This document shows, in pieces, positions 18,294 to 27,100 of a stretch of 64,000 nt of DNA. Origin of the DNA: Nocardia rhizosphaerihabitans (GTDB lineage Bacteria; Actinomycetota; Actinomycetes; Mycobacteriales; Mycobacteriaceae); NCBI RefSeq assembly GCF_014646295.1, contig NZ_BMNE01000004.1, positions 496,001-560,000 on the forward strand, written 5' to 3'. Under the pieces are notes generated by a model. It saw only the letters and a list, made by a program, of their open reading frames with translations, was not told the origin of the DNA and did no database searches. Position 1 is the first letter of the stretch. The number at the start of each line of letters is the position of its first letter. The translations under genes were made by a program, and so were the position numbers.

Positions 18294-18697
18294 CACAGCC
18301 GGGTGGGCGCTCGGTCGTTCTGGATTCCGAGGCGCTCTCGCTGCTGCTGCGCCACGACAGAGCACTCACCGCCCGAATAGACGCTTCCCGGCGTCACGGT
18401 GTGCCCGTCCGGGTGTCGGCGCTGACGATCGTCGAGGCGGTCAGCGGCAAAACGGATATCAACAGGCTGAACTGGGTGCTGTCCCGCCTGCGAGTCGAGG
18501 AAGTGACCCAGGCCGATTCGCTTGACGCGGTCCGGCTCCTGCGAGATTCGGGCGGATTGCATGGACACAAGTACGCGATCGATTCTCTGGTCGCGGCGAT
18601 GGCGCTCCGCAGTCCCGGCCGGGCCGTGGTGCTCACGTCCGATCGTGACGACTGGGAGCGACTCTGCGGCGATCGCGTGACGATCATCGACGTATAG
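18290..18697 (+). CDS. PIN-domain toxin (VapC-like ribonuclease)
   Basis: A 135-residue PIN-domain protein, probably a magnesium-dependent endoribonuclease held inactive by the upstream antitoxin. The acidic residues expected in the active site are visible in order: Asp in VVLDSEAL near the N-terminus, Glu in LTIVEAV, Asp in HKYAIDSLVAA and Asp in VLTSDRDDW. It starts at a GTG overlapping the antitoxin stop. The RNA target is unknown. Confidence 0.82.
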   Translation: MTQPGGRSVVLDSEALSLLLRHDRALTARIDASRRHGVPVRVSALTIVEAVSGKTDINRLNWVLSRLRVEEVTQADSLDAVRLLRDSGGLHGHKYAIDSLVAAMALRSPGRAVVLTSDRDDWERLCGDRVTIIDV

Positions 18698-18714
18698 GCG
18701 TACAGGCCAACCGG

Positions 18715-18873
18715 TCACGCAGCGCCGTCTCCGGCGGGGAAACCCGTCGACGAATCATCCCGCAACAGCGCGCGCTTGGCTTCGACAGCGAGGCGATCGA
18801 CCGGACCGTGTTCGGCCTCGGCGTCCGCGATGAGTTCGCGCAGGCGACTTCGCTCGAGCTGATCATCGGTCAT
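18715..18873 (-). CDS. Small protein translationally coupled to EspG
   Basis: A 52-residue protein beginning MTDDQLERSRLRELIADAEA and ending in a Gly/Ala tail. It is charged and predicted helical, with no signal peptide or membrane segment. Its ATG overlaps the EspG stop codon (ATGA), so it is almost surely translated with that gene and is the last member of this ESX cluster. It occupies the gap between the EspG gene and the convergent PIN toxin. I do not recognise a family. Confidence 0.65.
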   Translation of the reverse strand: MTDDQLERSRLRELIADAEAEHGPVDRLAVEAKRALLRDDSSTGFPAGDGAA

Positions 18874-19685
18874 CGGTGTGCGAGCCCATAGTCGGTGAAC
18901 AGGGCGATGTGCCTGGCAAGGCGATGCTGGAGTTCGGTCGGCGGGCCGGGGATCACCGTGAAGTTGTCGGCGTCGTGGTGCTGGATCAGATAACGGCCGT
19001 CGTCCGGGTAGTCCAGCCAGAGGAAGGCTTTGCCGTCGGAGGTCGGCCGCGAATCCACCTGGTAGCCGGGATAGACGGTGATCTCGCCTGTCCCGATGCG
19101 GGGACGGCGGAAGAACCGCTGCGTCTGTTCGGCCGGGGACAGCCGGGTGGGATGCCTGGCGTAGGTGGCGGCATCGAGATCGCTGCGGCGCCCCTGGAAG
19201 CGCGGCGTTGTTCCGCCATGGGCGTGCGGGAGTTTCGTGACGATCTCAGCGGCGAGGTCGGCCAGCGGCACGATGCTCAAGGTGAGGTCGCCGCCTTGTT
19301 CGCGGGTGGGGCCAGGAGCCTGGACCGCCAATGCCGCACGGTCTTCGATGATCCCGGCGAACACACGCACGACCTCGGTTTGACCGGGCCCATGCAGGCC
19401 CTCGATCTCGACGCGAACCTGAGGTTCGAGCAGCGCACCGAACACCTTGTGCAGACCCTCGTCGTAGACCTGCTGCAGCCGGTGTCCGGCGGCTTGGCGC
19501 CGCTCGTTGTGGATCTCGATGGTTTCCGCGAACTCGGGCTGGAAGGTCAGCGGGTAGGGCAGCCGGTCCCGGCCATGGGCTTCGAGCCCGATGGCGAACG
19601 CGTGCGGGTCGAGCACCCAGCGGCCGACGGGCACTTGCCTGTGCGGCATCGTTTCGCCGTCCGATAGTGCTTGGTTCCAGTTCAC
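18870..19685 (-). CDS. ESX secretion-associated chaperone, EspG family
   Basis: A 271-residue EspG-like cytosolic chaperone. EspG proteins bind the helical tip of PPE-type substrates and keep them soluble before type VII export. The pattern includes a long central Arg/Pro segment (YARHPTRLSPAEQTQRFFRR), VYPGYQVDSRP, WLDYPDDGRYLIQHHDADNFTVIPG and a C-terminal helix (LQHRLARHIALFTDYG). It starts at a GTG that overlaps the stop of the PPE-like gene (GTGA), matching the chaperone-with-substrate arrangement. An internal ATG at codon 13 is another possible start. Confidence 0.82.
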   Translation of the reverse strand: MNWNQALSDGETMPHRQVPVGRWVLDPHAFAIGLEAHGRDRLPYPLTFQPEFAETIEIHNERRQAAGHRLQQVYDEGLHKVFGALLEPQVRVEIEGLHGPGQTEVVRVFAGIIEDRAALAVQAPGPTREQGGDLTLSIVPLADLAAEIVTKLPHAHGGTTPRFQGRRSDLDAATYARHPTRLSPAEQTQRFFRRPRIGTGEITVYPGYQVDSRPTSDGKAFLWLDYPDDGRYLIQHHDADNFTVIPGPPTELQHRLARHIALFTDYGLAHR

Positions 19686-21046
19686 GCGCCGATCACCCCG
19701 CCCGGTGGAAGCGTCGGCGGCAGCTGCCCGATGAGCTCGCTCTCCCGGTCCTGGACGAGGTAATCGGGAGTGGTGTGCTCGTTCTCGTCGTCCTTGCCGT
19801 TGGCGCCACGTCCGCCGCCCATCATCCCGGGCATCCCGCTCATGCCACGCGCACCCGCGGCACCGCCCGCCGCCGCGCGGGCGCCGGACCCGGCCGGGTT
19901 CGCGCCGACCGGTGAACCCGCCACGCTGCGACCTGCACCGGGCGCGGTCGGACCTCCGGCGATCCCGCCGCCGGGCGAGCCGGAACCAGGGGAGCCACCA
20001 CCGGTCCCGGCGGGCTTGTCACCCGTCGGCTGGCCGGTCCCGGTAGGCGTCGTGGCGGCCGGGTTGGTCGCCGTCGGGTCCGTGCTGCTGGGTTCGGTCG
20101 AGTCGTCGTCGGAGCTGTTGTCCTGATCGTCGCCGGAGTCGGTGGTCTGCGGCGTCGTTTCGCTCGGATCCTCCTGGGTAGCAGCGGGATTCGTCGTTCC
20201 GGGCGTGCCCCCGTTGCCGTTGACGCCGTTGTTGTTGTTCCCGTTGCCGCCGTCGTTGTTGTTGCCGCCACCGGTGCCGTCGTCAGTGGTGTCGCCGAGG
20301 TTGTTCACCGGCTGTGGCAGAACCGGAGTTTGACTGTCGACGGTGATCGAACCGGGCTGGTACGTGCCGATCATGAAGAGCCGGGCGTCCTCCTCCGCCT
20401 CGGTGGCACGGTGCTTCGCCGCTTTGACCACGCCATTGCCGGGGATATGGCTGACGAACTCATCGAAACCGGAAATATCGTCCGGTTTCGGAATCGCGAT
20501 CTTCGCCTGTCCGAGAAGGCCTTCCATGTGGTCGATGCCATTGGCGACCATCTGGAACGCTGTGGGCAGCTTGGTGGCGTCGGCGGTGTAGCTCTTGATC
20601 GCATCGATCGCCGCGTTCCCTGATGCGCCCGACCATTTCTCGGACAGCACCCGCTCGAAACTCGTCCGGTAGGTGTTGACCGCGGTTTCGGTTCCTGTCG
20701 TGAGCCGCCGCCAGCCGTCCGCACCGGCATTCACGTCCGTGGCGTTCACACCGGACAGACCGTCCGGGCCGTTGAGCGCTTGCCAGATCTGCTGGTGCGT
20801 CCAAGTGCTGAACGGCTCCGGGTTGGTCACCGCCGCTTTGTCCATCGTCAGACCGGAATTGGCGCTCAACCGCGACCACTCATCACTGATGATGGTCCGG
20901 TCGCCCTCCCACTTCTCCCGGCCGTCTTGATCGAGCCGGCTGAATTCGTCGGCCCGGTCGTGGTTGTCCATGACCTTGAAAATGCCGAGAGTGCCCACGT
21001 GGCCCACGAACTCACCGAAGTTACCGACCCCATCCCAGAACCCCAT
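19682..21046 (-). CDS. PPE-like/WXG-motif ESX substrate with Asn/Gly/Thr-rich tail
   Basis: A 454-residue protein. Residues 1-240 are helical with an EKWSGASGNAAIDAI segment (W-x-G turn), like ESX substrates that pair with a small helical partner and are handled by EspG. Residues about 250-420 are low complexity: Asn/Gly runs (GGGNNNDGGNGNNNNG), then Thr/Pro/Asp-rich and Gly/Ala/Pro-rich stretches ending in GMSGMPGMMGGGRG. The last 30 residues (TTPDYLVQDRESELIGQLPP) look ordered and may be a tail motif. The layout matches the substrate gene of the second ESX island at 53 kb. It lies in a five-gene overlapping cluster with its likely partner upstream and chaperone downstream. The exported role is unknown. 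Confidence 0.75.
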   Translation of the reverse strand: MGFWDGVGNFGEFVGHVGTLGIFKVMDNHDRADEFSRLDQDGREKWEGDRTIISDEWSRLSANSGLTMDKAAVTNPEPFSTWTHQQIWQALNGPDGLSGVNATDVNAGADGWRRLTTGTETAVNTYRTSFERVLSEKWSGASGNAAIDAIKSYTADATKLPTAFQMVANGIDHMEGLLGQAKIAIPKPDDISGFDEFVSHIPGNGVVKAAKHRATEAEEDARLFMIGTYQPGSITVDSQTPVLPQPVNNLGDTTDDGTGGGNNNDGGNGNNNNGVNGNGGTPGTTNPAATQEDPSETTPQTTDSGDDQDNSSDDDSTEPSSTDPTATNPAATTPTGTGQPTGDKPAGTGGGSPGSGSPGGGIAGGPTAPGAGRSVAGSPVGANPAGSGARAAAGGAAGARGMSGMPGMMGGGRGANGKDDENEHTTPDYLVQDRESELIGQLPPTLPPGGVIGA

Positions 21047-21420
21047 CAGATACCAGCTCCCGTCGCACCGAGGTCGCCCGCGGTCTGCTGGTCGACGGCT
21101 TGCAGTTTGCCGATGGCGGCGAGGAAGGTGTCGCGTTGGTCGCGGGCGATGGCGATGTGCGCCTCGAGTCGTTTGGCCGCTGACTCATCGGCGGTGGCTT
21201 TGCCTTCGAGCTTCTGTTGGATGGCGATGGCTGATGGCAACTCACCCCATCCGTTCAGGCGGGCAAGACCGCTCGCATTGCTCTTCTGGACTTCCAGCGC
21301 TTCGATGTACTGGGTGACGACATCTGCGATTGCTTGCCCGAGGTCATCCTCGATCTTGAACTCGCCGCTTATCGCCTGCGCCTTCATGTTCCGCCAGTAA
21401 CTGGCGTGGTCCTGAGTCAT
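21046..21420 (-). CDS. Small helical ESX partner protein (PE/WXG100-like)
   Basis: A 124-residue, all-helical protein with a central GWGELPSAIAIQQKL turn, no signal peptide and no membrane segment. It precedes and overlaps the PPE-like gene by one base (TGATG), the arrangement of PE-PPE or EsxB-EsxA partner pairs. The partner role is inferred from size, helicity and coupling. The ribosome site is GGGGGAA before the ATG. Confidence 0.6.
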   Translation of the reverse strand: MTQDHASYWRNMKAQAISGEFKIEDDLGQAIADVVTQYIEALEVQKSNASGLARLNGWGELPSAIAIQQKLEGKATADESAAKRLEAHIAIARDQRDTFLAAIGKLQAVDQQTAGDLGATGAGI

Positions 21421-21436
21421 TTTTGTTCCCCCAAGG

Positions 21437-21994
21437 TCACTTCGGCAGATGCGGTTCGAGCGCCGCGCCGTACTTCTCCGACATCTCGCATGCGTCGCCG
21501 ATGCGCGGCCCCTCTGTACTAAGCCATGATGTGCGGATCTCGAACATGCCCTGCTCGGCCTCGAACGACACGTAGCAGGAATCCGGATCGCTGTTTTCCT
21601 GCGAAACCAGGCCGGGGCGGCCGTTGACCGCCGTCTCGCGGAGCACGGTCGCGCCTTCTTTCTTGCGCGCGTCGCTCAGGGTGTGGTCTGTCGAGAACAC
21701 TCCGACCATCCGACGACCGGAACCGTATCGGTTGTCGAGCGGTTTCCAGCTGCATACCCGCCAGGAGGACTCGCCGGTCGGGGGGTCGGTAAGGACACTC
21801 TTCGTTGCCGGATCGAGCCCCGCGCTCCGCAACGCCTCATCCGACAACGCCCCCCGACAAGGATTGAAGATCTCACCGGCCGCCTTGGACGCCGTAGGAC
21901 TCCCCACCCCCTCGGTCGACTCCCCACACCCGACCAGCGCCGCCACCGAAACCACACCACAGGCCACAGCCCGCATCACCACAACGCTTCGCAC
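21437..21994 (-). CDS. DUF3558-like lipoprotein of the ESX cluster
   Basis: A 185-residue exported lipoprotein. The N-terminus has basic residues, a hydrophobic stretch (ACGVVSVAALVG) and a lipobox cysteine in LVGCGES. The mature part carries FNPCRGALSDEALRSAGLDP and WRVCSWKP, which resemble the DUF3558 family common in ESX-linked gene clusters. The GTG at 21994 was chosen because GGAG lies just upstream; the ATG at 21976 is a shorter alternative, and the longer frame to 22120 has no signal sequence. It heads the five-gene cluster running left. Confidence 0.75.
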   Translation of the reverse strand: MRSVVVMRAVACGVVSVAALVGCGESTEGVGSPTASKAAGEIFNPCRGALSDEALRSAGLDPATKSVLTDPPTGESSWRVCSWKPLDNRYGSGRRMVGVFSTDHTLSDARKKEGATVLRETAVNGRPGLVSQENSDPDSCYVSFEAEQGMFEIRTSWLSTEGPRIGDACEMSEKYGAALEPHLPK

Positions 21995-22092
21995 AGCACT
22001 CCTACCTGGTCGACACGGCAGCCACCCGCCACTACCAAACTTAGACGCACCCCACCCCGGATCGGTTCCACCCCATCGGTCGCCGGCAATCA

Positions 22093-22371
22093 ACTGAGCA
22101 CGTCCAACTCCCAGAACCACCCGCTACAGGTCTCGCTGAGCTCGCACGATGGCCGATCGCCCAGCTCTGCGCCGAATACGGCGTAGCCGAGCTGGCCCGC
22201 TTCGGCTCGGTTGCTCGCGGCGAGGAACAGCAGTATGGCGATGTCGACCTCCTATATGTGAGAGGTCCGCACGCCGTGCGTGGCCCGACCTTCTTCAGCC
22301 TGGAGGAGGAGCTGGAGAAGGTGTTCGGCACCCATTTCGATCCGGTGCTCGAGAGTGTCTCAATCGGCTGA
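22093..22371 (+). pseudogene. MntA-like nucleotidyltransferase remnant without a start codon
   Basis: The stretch between the ESX lipoprotein and the next gene holds an open frame reading AQLCAEYGVAELARFGSVAR, then GEEQQYGDVDLLYVRGPHAV, a minimal nucleotidyltransferase domain. The GS...DVD motif is intact. It ends FFSLEEELEKVFGTHFDPVLESVSIG and stop. No ATG, GTG or TTG precedes the conserved part in this frame, and codons upstream read as non-coding. Such proteins are antitoxins that modify HEPN toxins; no HEPN partner is nearby. I read it as a remnant, or a gene whose start was lost. It overlaps the 3' end of the minus-strand gene by 12 bases. Confidence 0.55.
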
Positions 22372-22998
22372 TTCGGGACGAAGGAACGCTTTCGCGTTAA
22401 GGCGGGTGACCGTTCTGGGATCGATTCGCGTGACGTACAGCAATTCATCGATGACAGCATCCGGTTCGGGGTCGTGTGTCGCATCGACGAGAACGGTATC
22501 GTCGCTGTCGTCCCAGAACGGAGTGAACATGCCGATAATTCTCCCAGACCCCATCTTCAAGGGGATGAAGATTCCGTATTCGGTTCCCCAGTAGAATCCA
22601 CGGGATATCCGGGCCTGGATATCGTCGACGCGTGCCGAGATACGTGCGATCGGCGCGGCGTTCTTGAAATATGAGACGCTGTCTTTGGGCAATCGAAGAT
22701 AGGGCAACGTCGGCCATGGACGCATATCATCCATGCGTGCAACTACTCGACCCAAGAATTCTCGCAGTGCTGCGGGATCCTGGGGCATCTGCACGAGTGT
22801 TGGAAGGGGCGCCCCCATCGCGAGGCCGTCGGAGAGTGCCTGATACTCCTCCTCCGGGGTCAGCGTGGCGAGCGGCTCTGTCAGGAGCGAGGACGCAATC
22901 CTGCCGACGACATGGTTGTCGAGCTCCTTCTCGAATTGCACCGAGTACAAGATCGCGTTCACGACAGACCGCCAGTAGCTCACGTCACTCGCCTTCAT
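22360..22998 (-). CDS. Immunity-like hypothetical protein, paralogue of the neighbour's N-terminal domain
   Basis: A 212-residue soluble protein with no known catalytic motif. It aligns along almost its whole length with residues 1-190 of the gene at 23042-24133: the shared pattern includes SYWRSVVNAILYSVQFEKEL, EEEYQALSDGL, APLPTLVQM, MRPWPTLPY and an SGRII-GMFTPFWDDSDD segment. Placed after a polymorphic toxin and duplicated, it is most simply an immunity protein or a diverged copy. The start is uncertain; a GTG at 22983 (SYW) would align better with the paralogue. Base composition is visibly less GC-rich than the surroundings, suggesting transfer. Confidence 0.65.
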   Translation of the reverse strand: MKASDVSYWRSVVNAILYSVQFEKELDNHVVGRIASSLLTEPLATLTPEEEYQALSDGLAMGAPLPTLVQMPQDPAALREFLGRVVARMDDMRPWPTLPYLRLPKDSVSYFKNAAPIARISARVDDIQARISRGFYWGTEYGIFIPLKMGSGRIIGMFTPFWDDSDDTVLVDATHDPEPDAVIDELLYVTRIDPRTVTRLNAKAFLRPESAD

Positions 22999-23041
22999 TC
23001 GGCTGAAAATGGTTGCCCCGGATTCCTACAGTATCGGGGTC

Positions 23042-24133
23042 TCATTCGGCAGAGTGGTACTCGACCTGATTGTCGCCGAGGTCTATTCCTTGCCGTCGGA
23101 GGCTGTCCACAACTTGGTGTGTATATCTTCGTGTCGGCCGGTAGTGGCTACTTTGATCGCTCACGAGGAGAACTTGTCCAGCTGCTGCCTGAATTTCCCC
23201 GGCGCCCGCAACCGGTGCTCCTGCCGACAGGCTTGAATGGTGAAACTCGCCCAGAATATGGAACGGCGCAGAGTAGAAATATCCATTGTGATCCATGATG
23301 AAGATTGCTCGCCCACCCTGCGGAGTCCAGAGCGTCTGTGCGGTCGTAGTGTCGAACAACTCGCCCTTGTGGTCGTGCAGGAGGCCGTCGTAGCTGTGCA
23401 GGCGGAAATCTTGCCGCGCTGTATCGTTCAGATATTGGACCTGTTTCCCATCCCATACAGAGTTCTCGGGAAGGTTTTCTCCTTGAAATGCGGGAAGTAT
23501 TGGCGTCGTCTCATAACGGGTCGCGCTCGGCTGAATACCTGGTTCGTCGAGTTGAAAAATCCGTCCCGGTTCCACTCTTCCGGTATCGGTCAATTCTCGG
23601 ATAACTTCGCCCGGGTCATGAGCTGGGTCGGCGGCATAGACAATGACGTCGTCGCTTCCGTTCCAATATGGCGAGAAGAATCCGACGATCGTTCCCGAAC
23701 TCATTCTCAGGAGCAGGAATGGTCCATCCTCGCTGTCGCGATTGAATCCGCGAGCAAGGCGTCCCTCCACCTGGTTGACAGTGAGCGCGAGTCTGGCTAT
23801 CGGTCGGGCATTCCCGAATTCGCTCAGGTAGTCGGCGGGCAAGGGGGTGTAGGGAATGGTCGGCCATGGACGCATCGAATCCATGTTCTCGACGACTTGC
23901 GCCAGGAAGTGTCGTAGCTCGTCCTCCGGCTGGCGCATCTGAACGGGGGTTGGCAACGGTGCCCGGCGACGCAAACCGTCGGCGAGCGATTGATATTCAT
24001 CTGCCGCTGTCAGATACTCGATCGGTTCGACCAACAGCGCGGTAGCAATCCGGGCCGCCAGCTTCGGGCTCAACTCTGGTTCGAACTGGATATGGTAGAA
24101 GATCCGTTGAACGATCCCGGTCCAGTAATCCAT
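23042..24133 (-). CDS. Two-domain immunity-like protein carrying the toxin's C-terminal domain
   Basis: A 363-residue protein. Residues 1-190 are paralogous to the next gene downstream (22360-22998). Residues about 220-363 are homologous to the C-terminus of the preceding toxin: LHDHKGELFDTTTAQTLW, AIFIMDHNGYFYSAP, EFHHSSLSAGAPVAGAGE, SSHYRPTRRYTHQVVDSL and NQVEYHSAE. The ATG is preceded by GGAAGG and begins 14 bases after the toxin stop, so it is probably cotranscribed. Having toxin-type and immunity-type domains in one chain is unusual: it might be a decoy immunity protein, a second toxin, or a product of cassette recombination. Its GC content is lower than the genome core. Confidence 0.65.
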   Translation of the reverse strand: MDYWTGIVQRIFYHIQFEPELSPKLAARIATALLVEPIEYLTAADEYQSLADGLRRRAPLPTPVQMRQPEDELRHFLAQVVENMDSMRPWPTIPYTPLPADYLSEFGNARPIARLALTVNQVEGRLARGFNRDSEDGPFLLLRMSSGTIVGFFSPYWNGSDDVIVYAADPAHDPGEVIRELTDTGRVEPGRIFQLDEPGIQPSATRYETTPILPAFQGENLPENSVWDGKQVQYLNDTARQDFRLHSYDGLLHDHKGELFDTTTAQTLWTPQGGRAIFIMDHNGYFYSAPFHILGEFHHSSLSAGAPVAGAGEIQAAAGQVLLVSDQSSHYRPTRRYTHQVVDSLRRQGIDLGDNQVEYHSAE

Positions 24134-24147
24134 CCCCTAATCCTTCC

Positions 24148-27100
24148 TCATCGCGGCGCTTCGAACTCGACCTGGGCCGCGCTGAGCGGGATCCCAAGCC
24201 TACGTAGATGTTCGACTGCCTGCAATGTGTGGCCTCGTTCTGGCCGGTAATGACCACTGGAGTCGGTGAGCAGCTGCACCACTCCACGGGAGACGATAAG
24301 TTCTCCGGCGGCGGCGACTGGAGCTCCAGCGAGGAAGCTCGAATGGTGGAAACGGCCGGCCGAATGTTCGAGTGAGGCGTAGAGGTTTCCGTGCTGGTCC
24401 ATCACGAATATTGCTTGCCCACCGCCGCTCCACACCGTCTGGCCTGCGCTCGTGTCGAACAGTTCCCCGTTTGCCGTGTACAGGAGACCATTTCGGACTT
24501 CGAGGCGCAGCGCTCGGCGCCCGTTCTCATCGAGGTATGCGACGTGAGAAGGCGGCGTTACCCAGACCTGATTGCCGGGGATGTGTTCGCCATCATACTG
24601 ATGGCTCATGCTCTGCGTTTGGAACGGAGGCCCTGAGCGATAGGCGCAGGCACCGAATTCGTCGTCCACCTGCTGGGCAGCGGGCGGCGCAATCGGTGGC
24701 CGAAACTCGGCAGCGTGGTGAGTTGTGGGTGGCGGCGGGGTGCTCGGTGTCGGCGGCGGGGCCGGGGTGTTCGCCACGGGTTCGCGCGGGGGGAGACCGA
24801 GGATTCTTCGCCATAGCGGTCGTCGGCCACCGGTGCGCGATGGGTGGTTGGGATTCGGGGCACCCCACGAATGCGGGTCGTGCGGTGTTTGCGGAGCCGA
24901 ATGGGGTGTGGTGCTGTCAACCGGTCCCGGGGTCTGACGCGTCGGCGTCGATGTCGGGATGGTGTGCCGCGGGGGCGGGTTGGATTCGGGGGCACGGAAG
25001 TCAGGGCGTGGCGGTGGCAGGAGCTGTCGACCGTTGTCGGGTACTGCGTGACCATCGCCGTGTCGAGGGTTCGGCAACGAAGCCGGGCCGGTGTGCCGAG
25101 ACAGCTCGGGCTCTGTGGTGCCGGGAGCCGGATTGCTGAGCCAAGGTGGCGGTGGAGGGGTGAAGGTGGCGCGATCTATAGCAGCGCTGAGCTGCTGGAG
25201 ATCAGCAGGGGACACGTGATCGCTGTTCGGGTCCATACCGAGCTGGTCGCGTATCTGGGCGGTCAGTGCGGACAAGTCGACGTTCGGATGCGTCGTGCCG
25301 GGCAATCCCGAGCTGTCGACCTGCATGTGCATGTCCGCGTCGGCGGGGTTGGTCACCGGGACGAGATCGACCATCATCCAGTCGCCGTTGGCGAGCTGGA
25401 AACCACCGTTGAAATGCAGGTCGGCGGCGAACTGGGCGCGTTGCAGCAAGGCGGCGACAGCGGCGGGGTCGAGATTCGCCGCGCCGGTGAGGTGGATACC
25501 GATCCGCATGACGGAGACGGGTGCGCCGAGCGCGGTGGTGTACCGGCCCCAGGTGAAACGTCGGCGACCGCTGGGCTCAGTAACCGGCTGCACGCCTCCG
25601 TCCGGCATGCGGGTGCGGAGGTTGTCGCGGGCGATACGCGATCGGTTCGCGTTCTGTATCTGCTGGGGTGTCGGTGCGCCGGATGCAGGCGGGGGCGGGG
25701 TTGCGCTGTTATCAGGCGAGTGCGGCGTGGCTCCGGGGGTATTCGGCAACCCGGTGGTCGGTACGGGCTGGGGTGCTGCCGCCTGTGTGGGAGTTGTTGT
25801 GGTGCTGGGAGTTTCGTCCGGCTGCGCGGCTACGCGAGCTGTGGTGGATGGCGCGGAGGTCGAGGTGGAGTGGTCGGCTACCGCTCGATTGCTCCCTCGG
25901 TCGGCCATGATCCTGTTGTCCGGCTGAGCATTTCCGCCCATGCTGTCGCGTCCGACAGTGGTCCGCCGCTCGGCTGGAAGTACAGGGTTTCCTTGTTGAT
26001 CGTGACCAGCTGGGTGGTCCCCGGGTCGTCCGGCTGGTCCAGCTGGATCACTGTGACCTGGTAGTGCACTGTCGCTTCGTCCTCGAAGGCCTTCTGCAGG
26101 TGAATGCGGTGCTGTGGTGGCCACACCTGGGATCCCTGTACCTGGCCCCCTGTCTCGATCGCCTGGTCGAATTCCTCCCCGATCAGTTGCGGAGGCAAGC
26201 TCCGGTGCGCTGTGATCACTCCGGTGTGTTTGTTCAGGACGTAGTTCCCCAGGCCTAGACCCATCCCCTGGGACTGTTCTTCCTCCGTCAGGATTCCCCG
26301 TCCCACCCAGCCGTGTCTGGTCTCGATCATCCGGAATTTCCGATTCGGACCGAAGACCTTGGCCAGCAGATGTTGGGCCTGTTCCTGTGTGGGAACTTGC
26401 TCCGCCATTGTTGATTCCTCCGTTGGCGTCGACTGAGTAGAAGTGCATTGCGCAGGATTCTGCGACCATATGGGTCGGCGGCGCGTCAGATGTGTGGCCG
26501 GACTGCGGATCCCACCATACCGGCCCGCTTGCACCTGGCGGATAGACGATGACCGTTGCGTGCGCGCCGTCGATTTCCGGCGAGCCGTCCGGATTGAACT
26601 GGGGAACTCCGTTCACGTGGACTTGCCAGGTGTTGATGACAAGAGCTGAGGAACCTGGGCCCAATGCCGCTACGTGATCGTGCAGAGCTTGGAACTGCGT
26701 ATTGATCGGCAGCCCCGCAAAGTGCTGGGGTGTTTCGCCGAGCCAAGCCGCCGCGCGTGCGGGCCCGCCGACTTCGCCCGACTGATTGTCCCGGCTGCCA
26801 TCAGGTAGAGCGTCCCGCCACCGCGGGGCGGAAACCTGGGGAACGCCGTAAAACGACGACAATGCAGACAGTGAGCAATCGAGACAGTTATTGCTTCGGC
26901 CGGGGACTGTGGGACCGCCATCGTTGATGGACTGCCCGTAGGGATGCGTGCGTGGATCGGCACCCACCACAAAAGAATTGCCGTTGCGGAGCTGATCCTC
27001 GACATCGTGCTGGAACCGCGCCTGTTCGACCGGCTCGAGTCGATGCGGGGCCATGACCCGGCTGTCGGAGGGGTTGGTGAAGCGGGCCGGTGTGTTGGCT

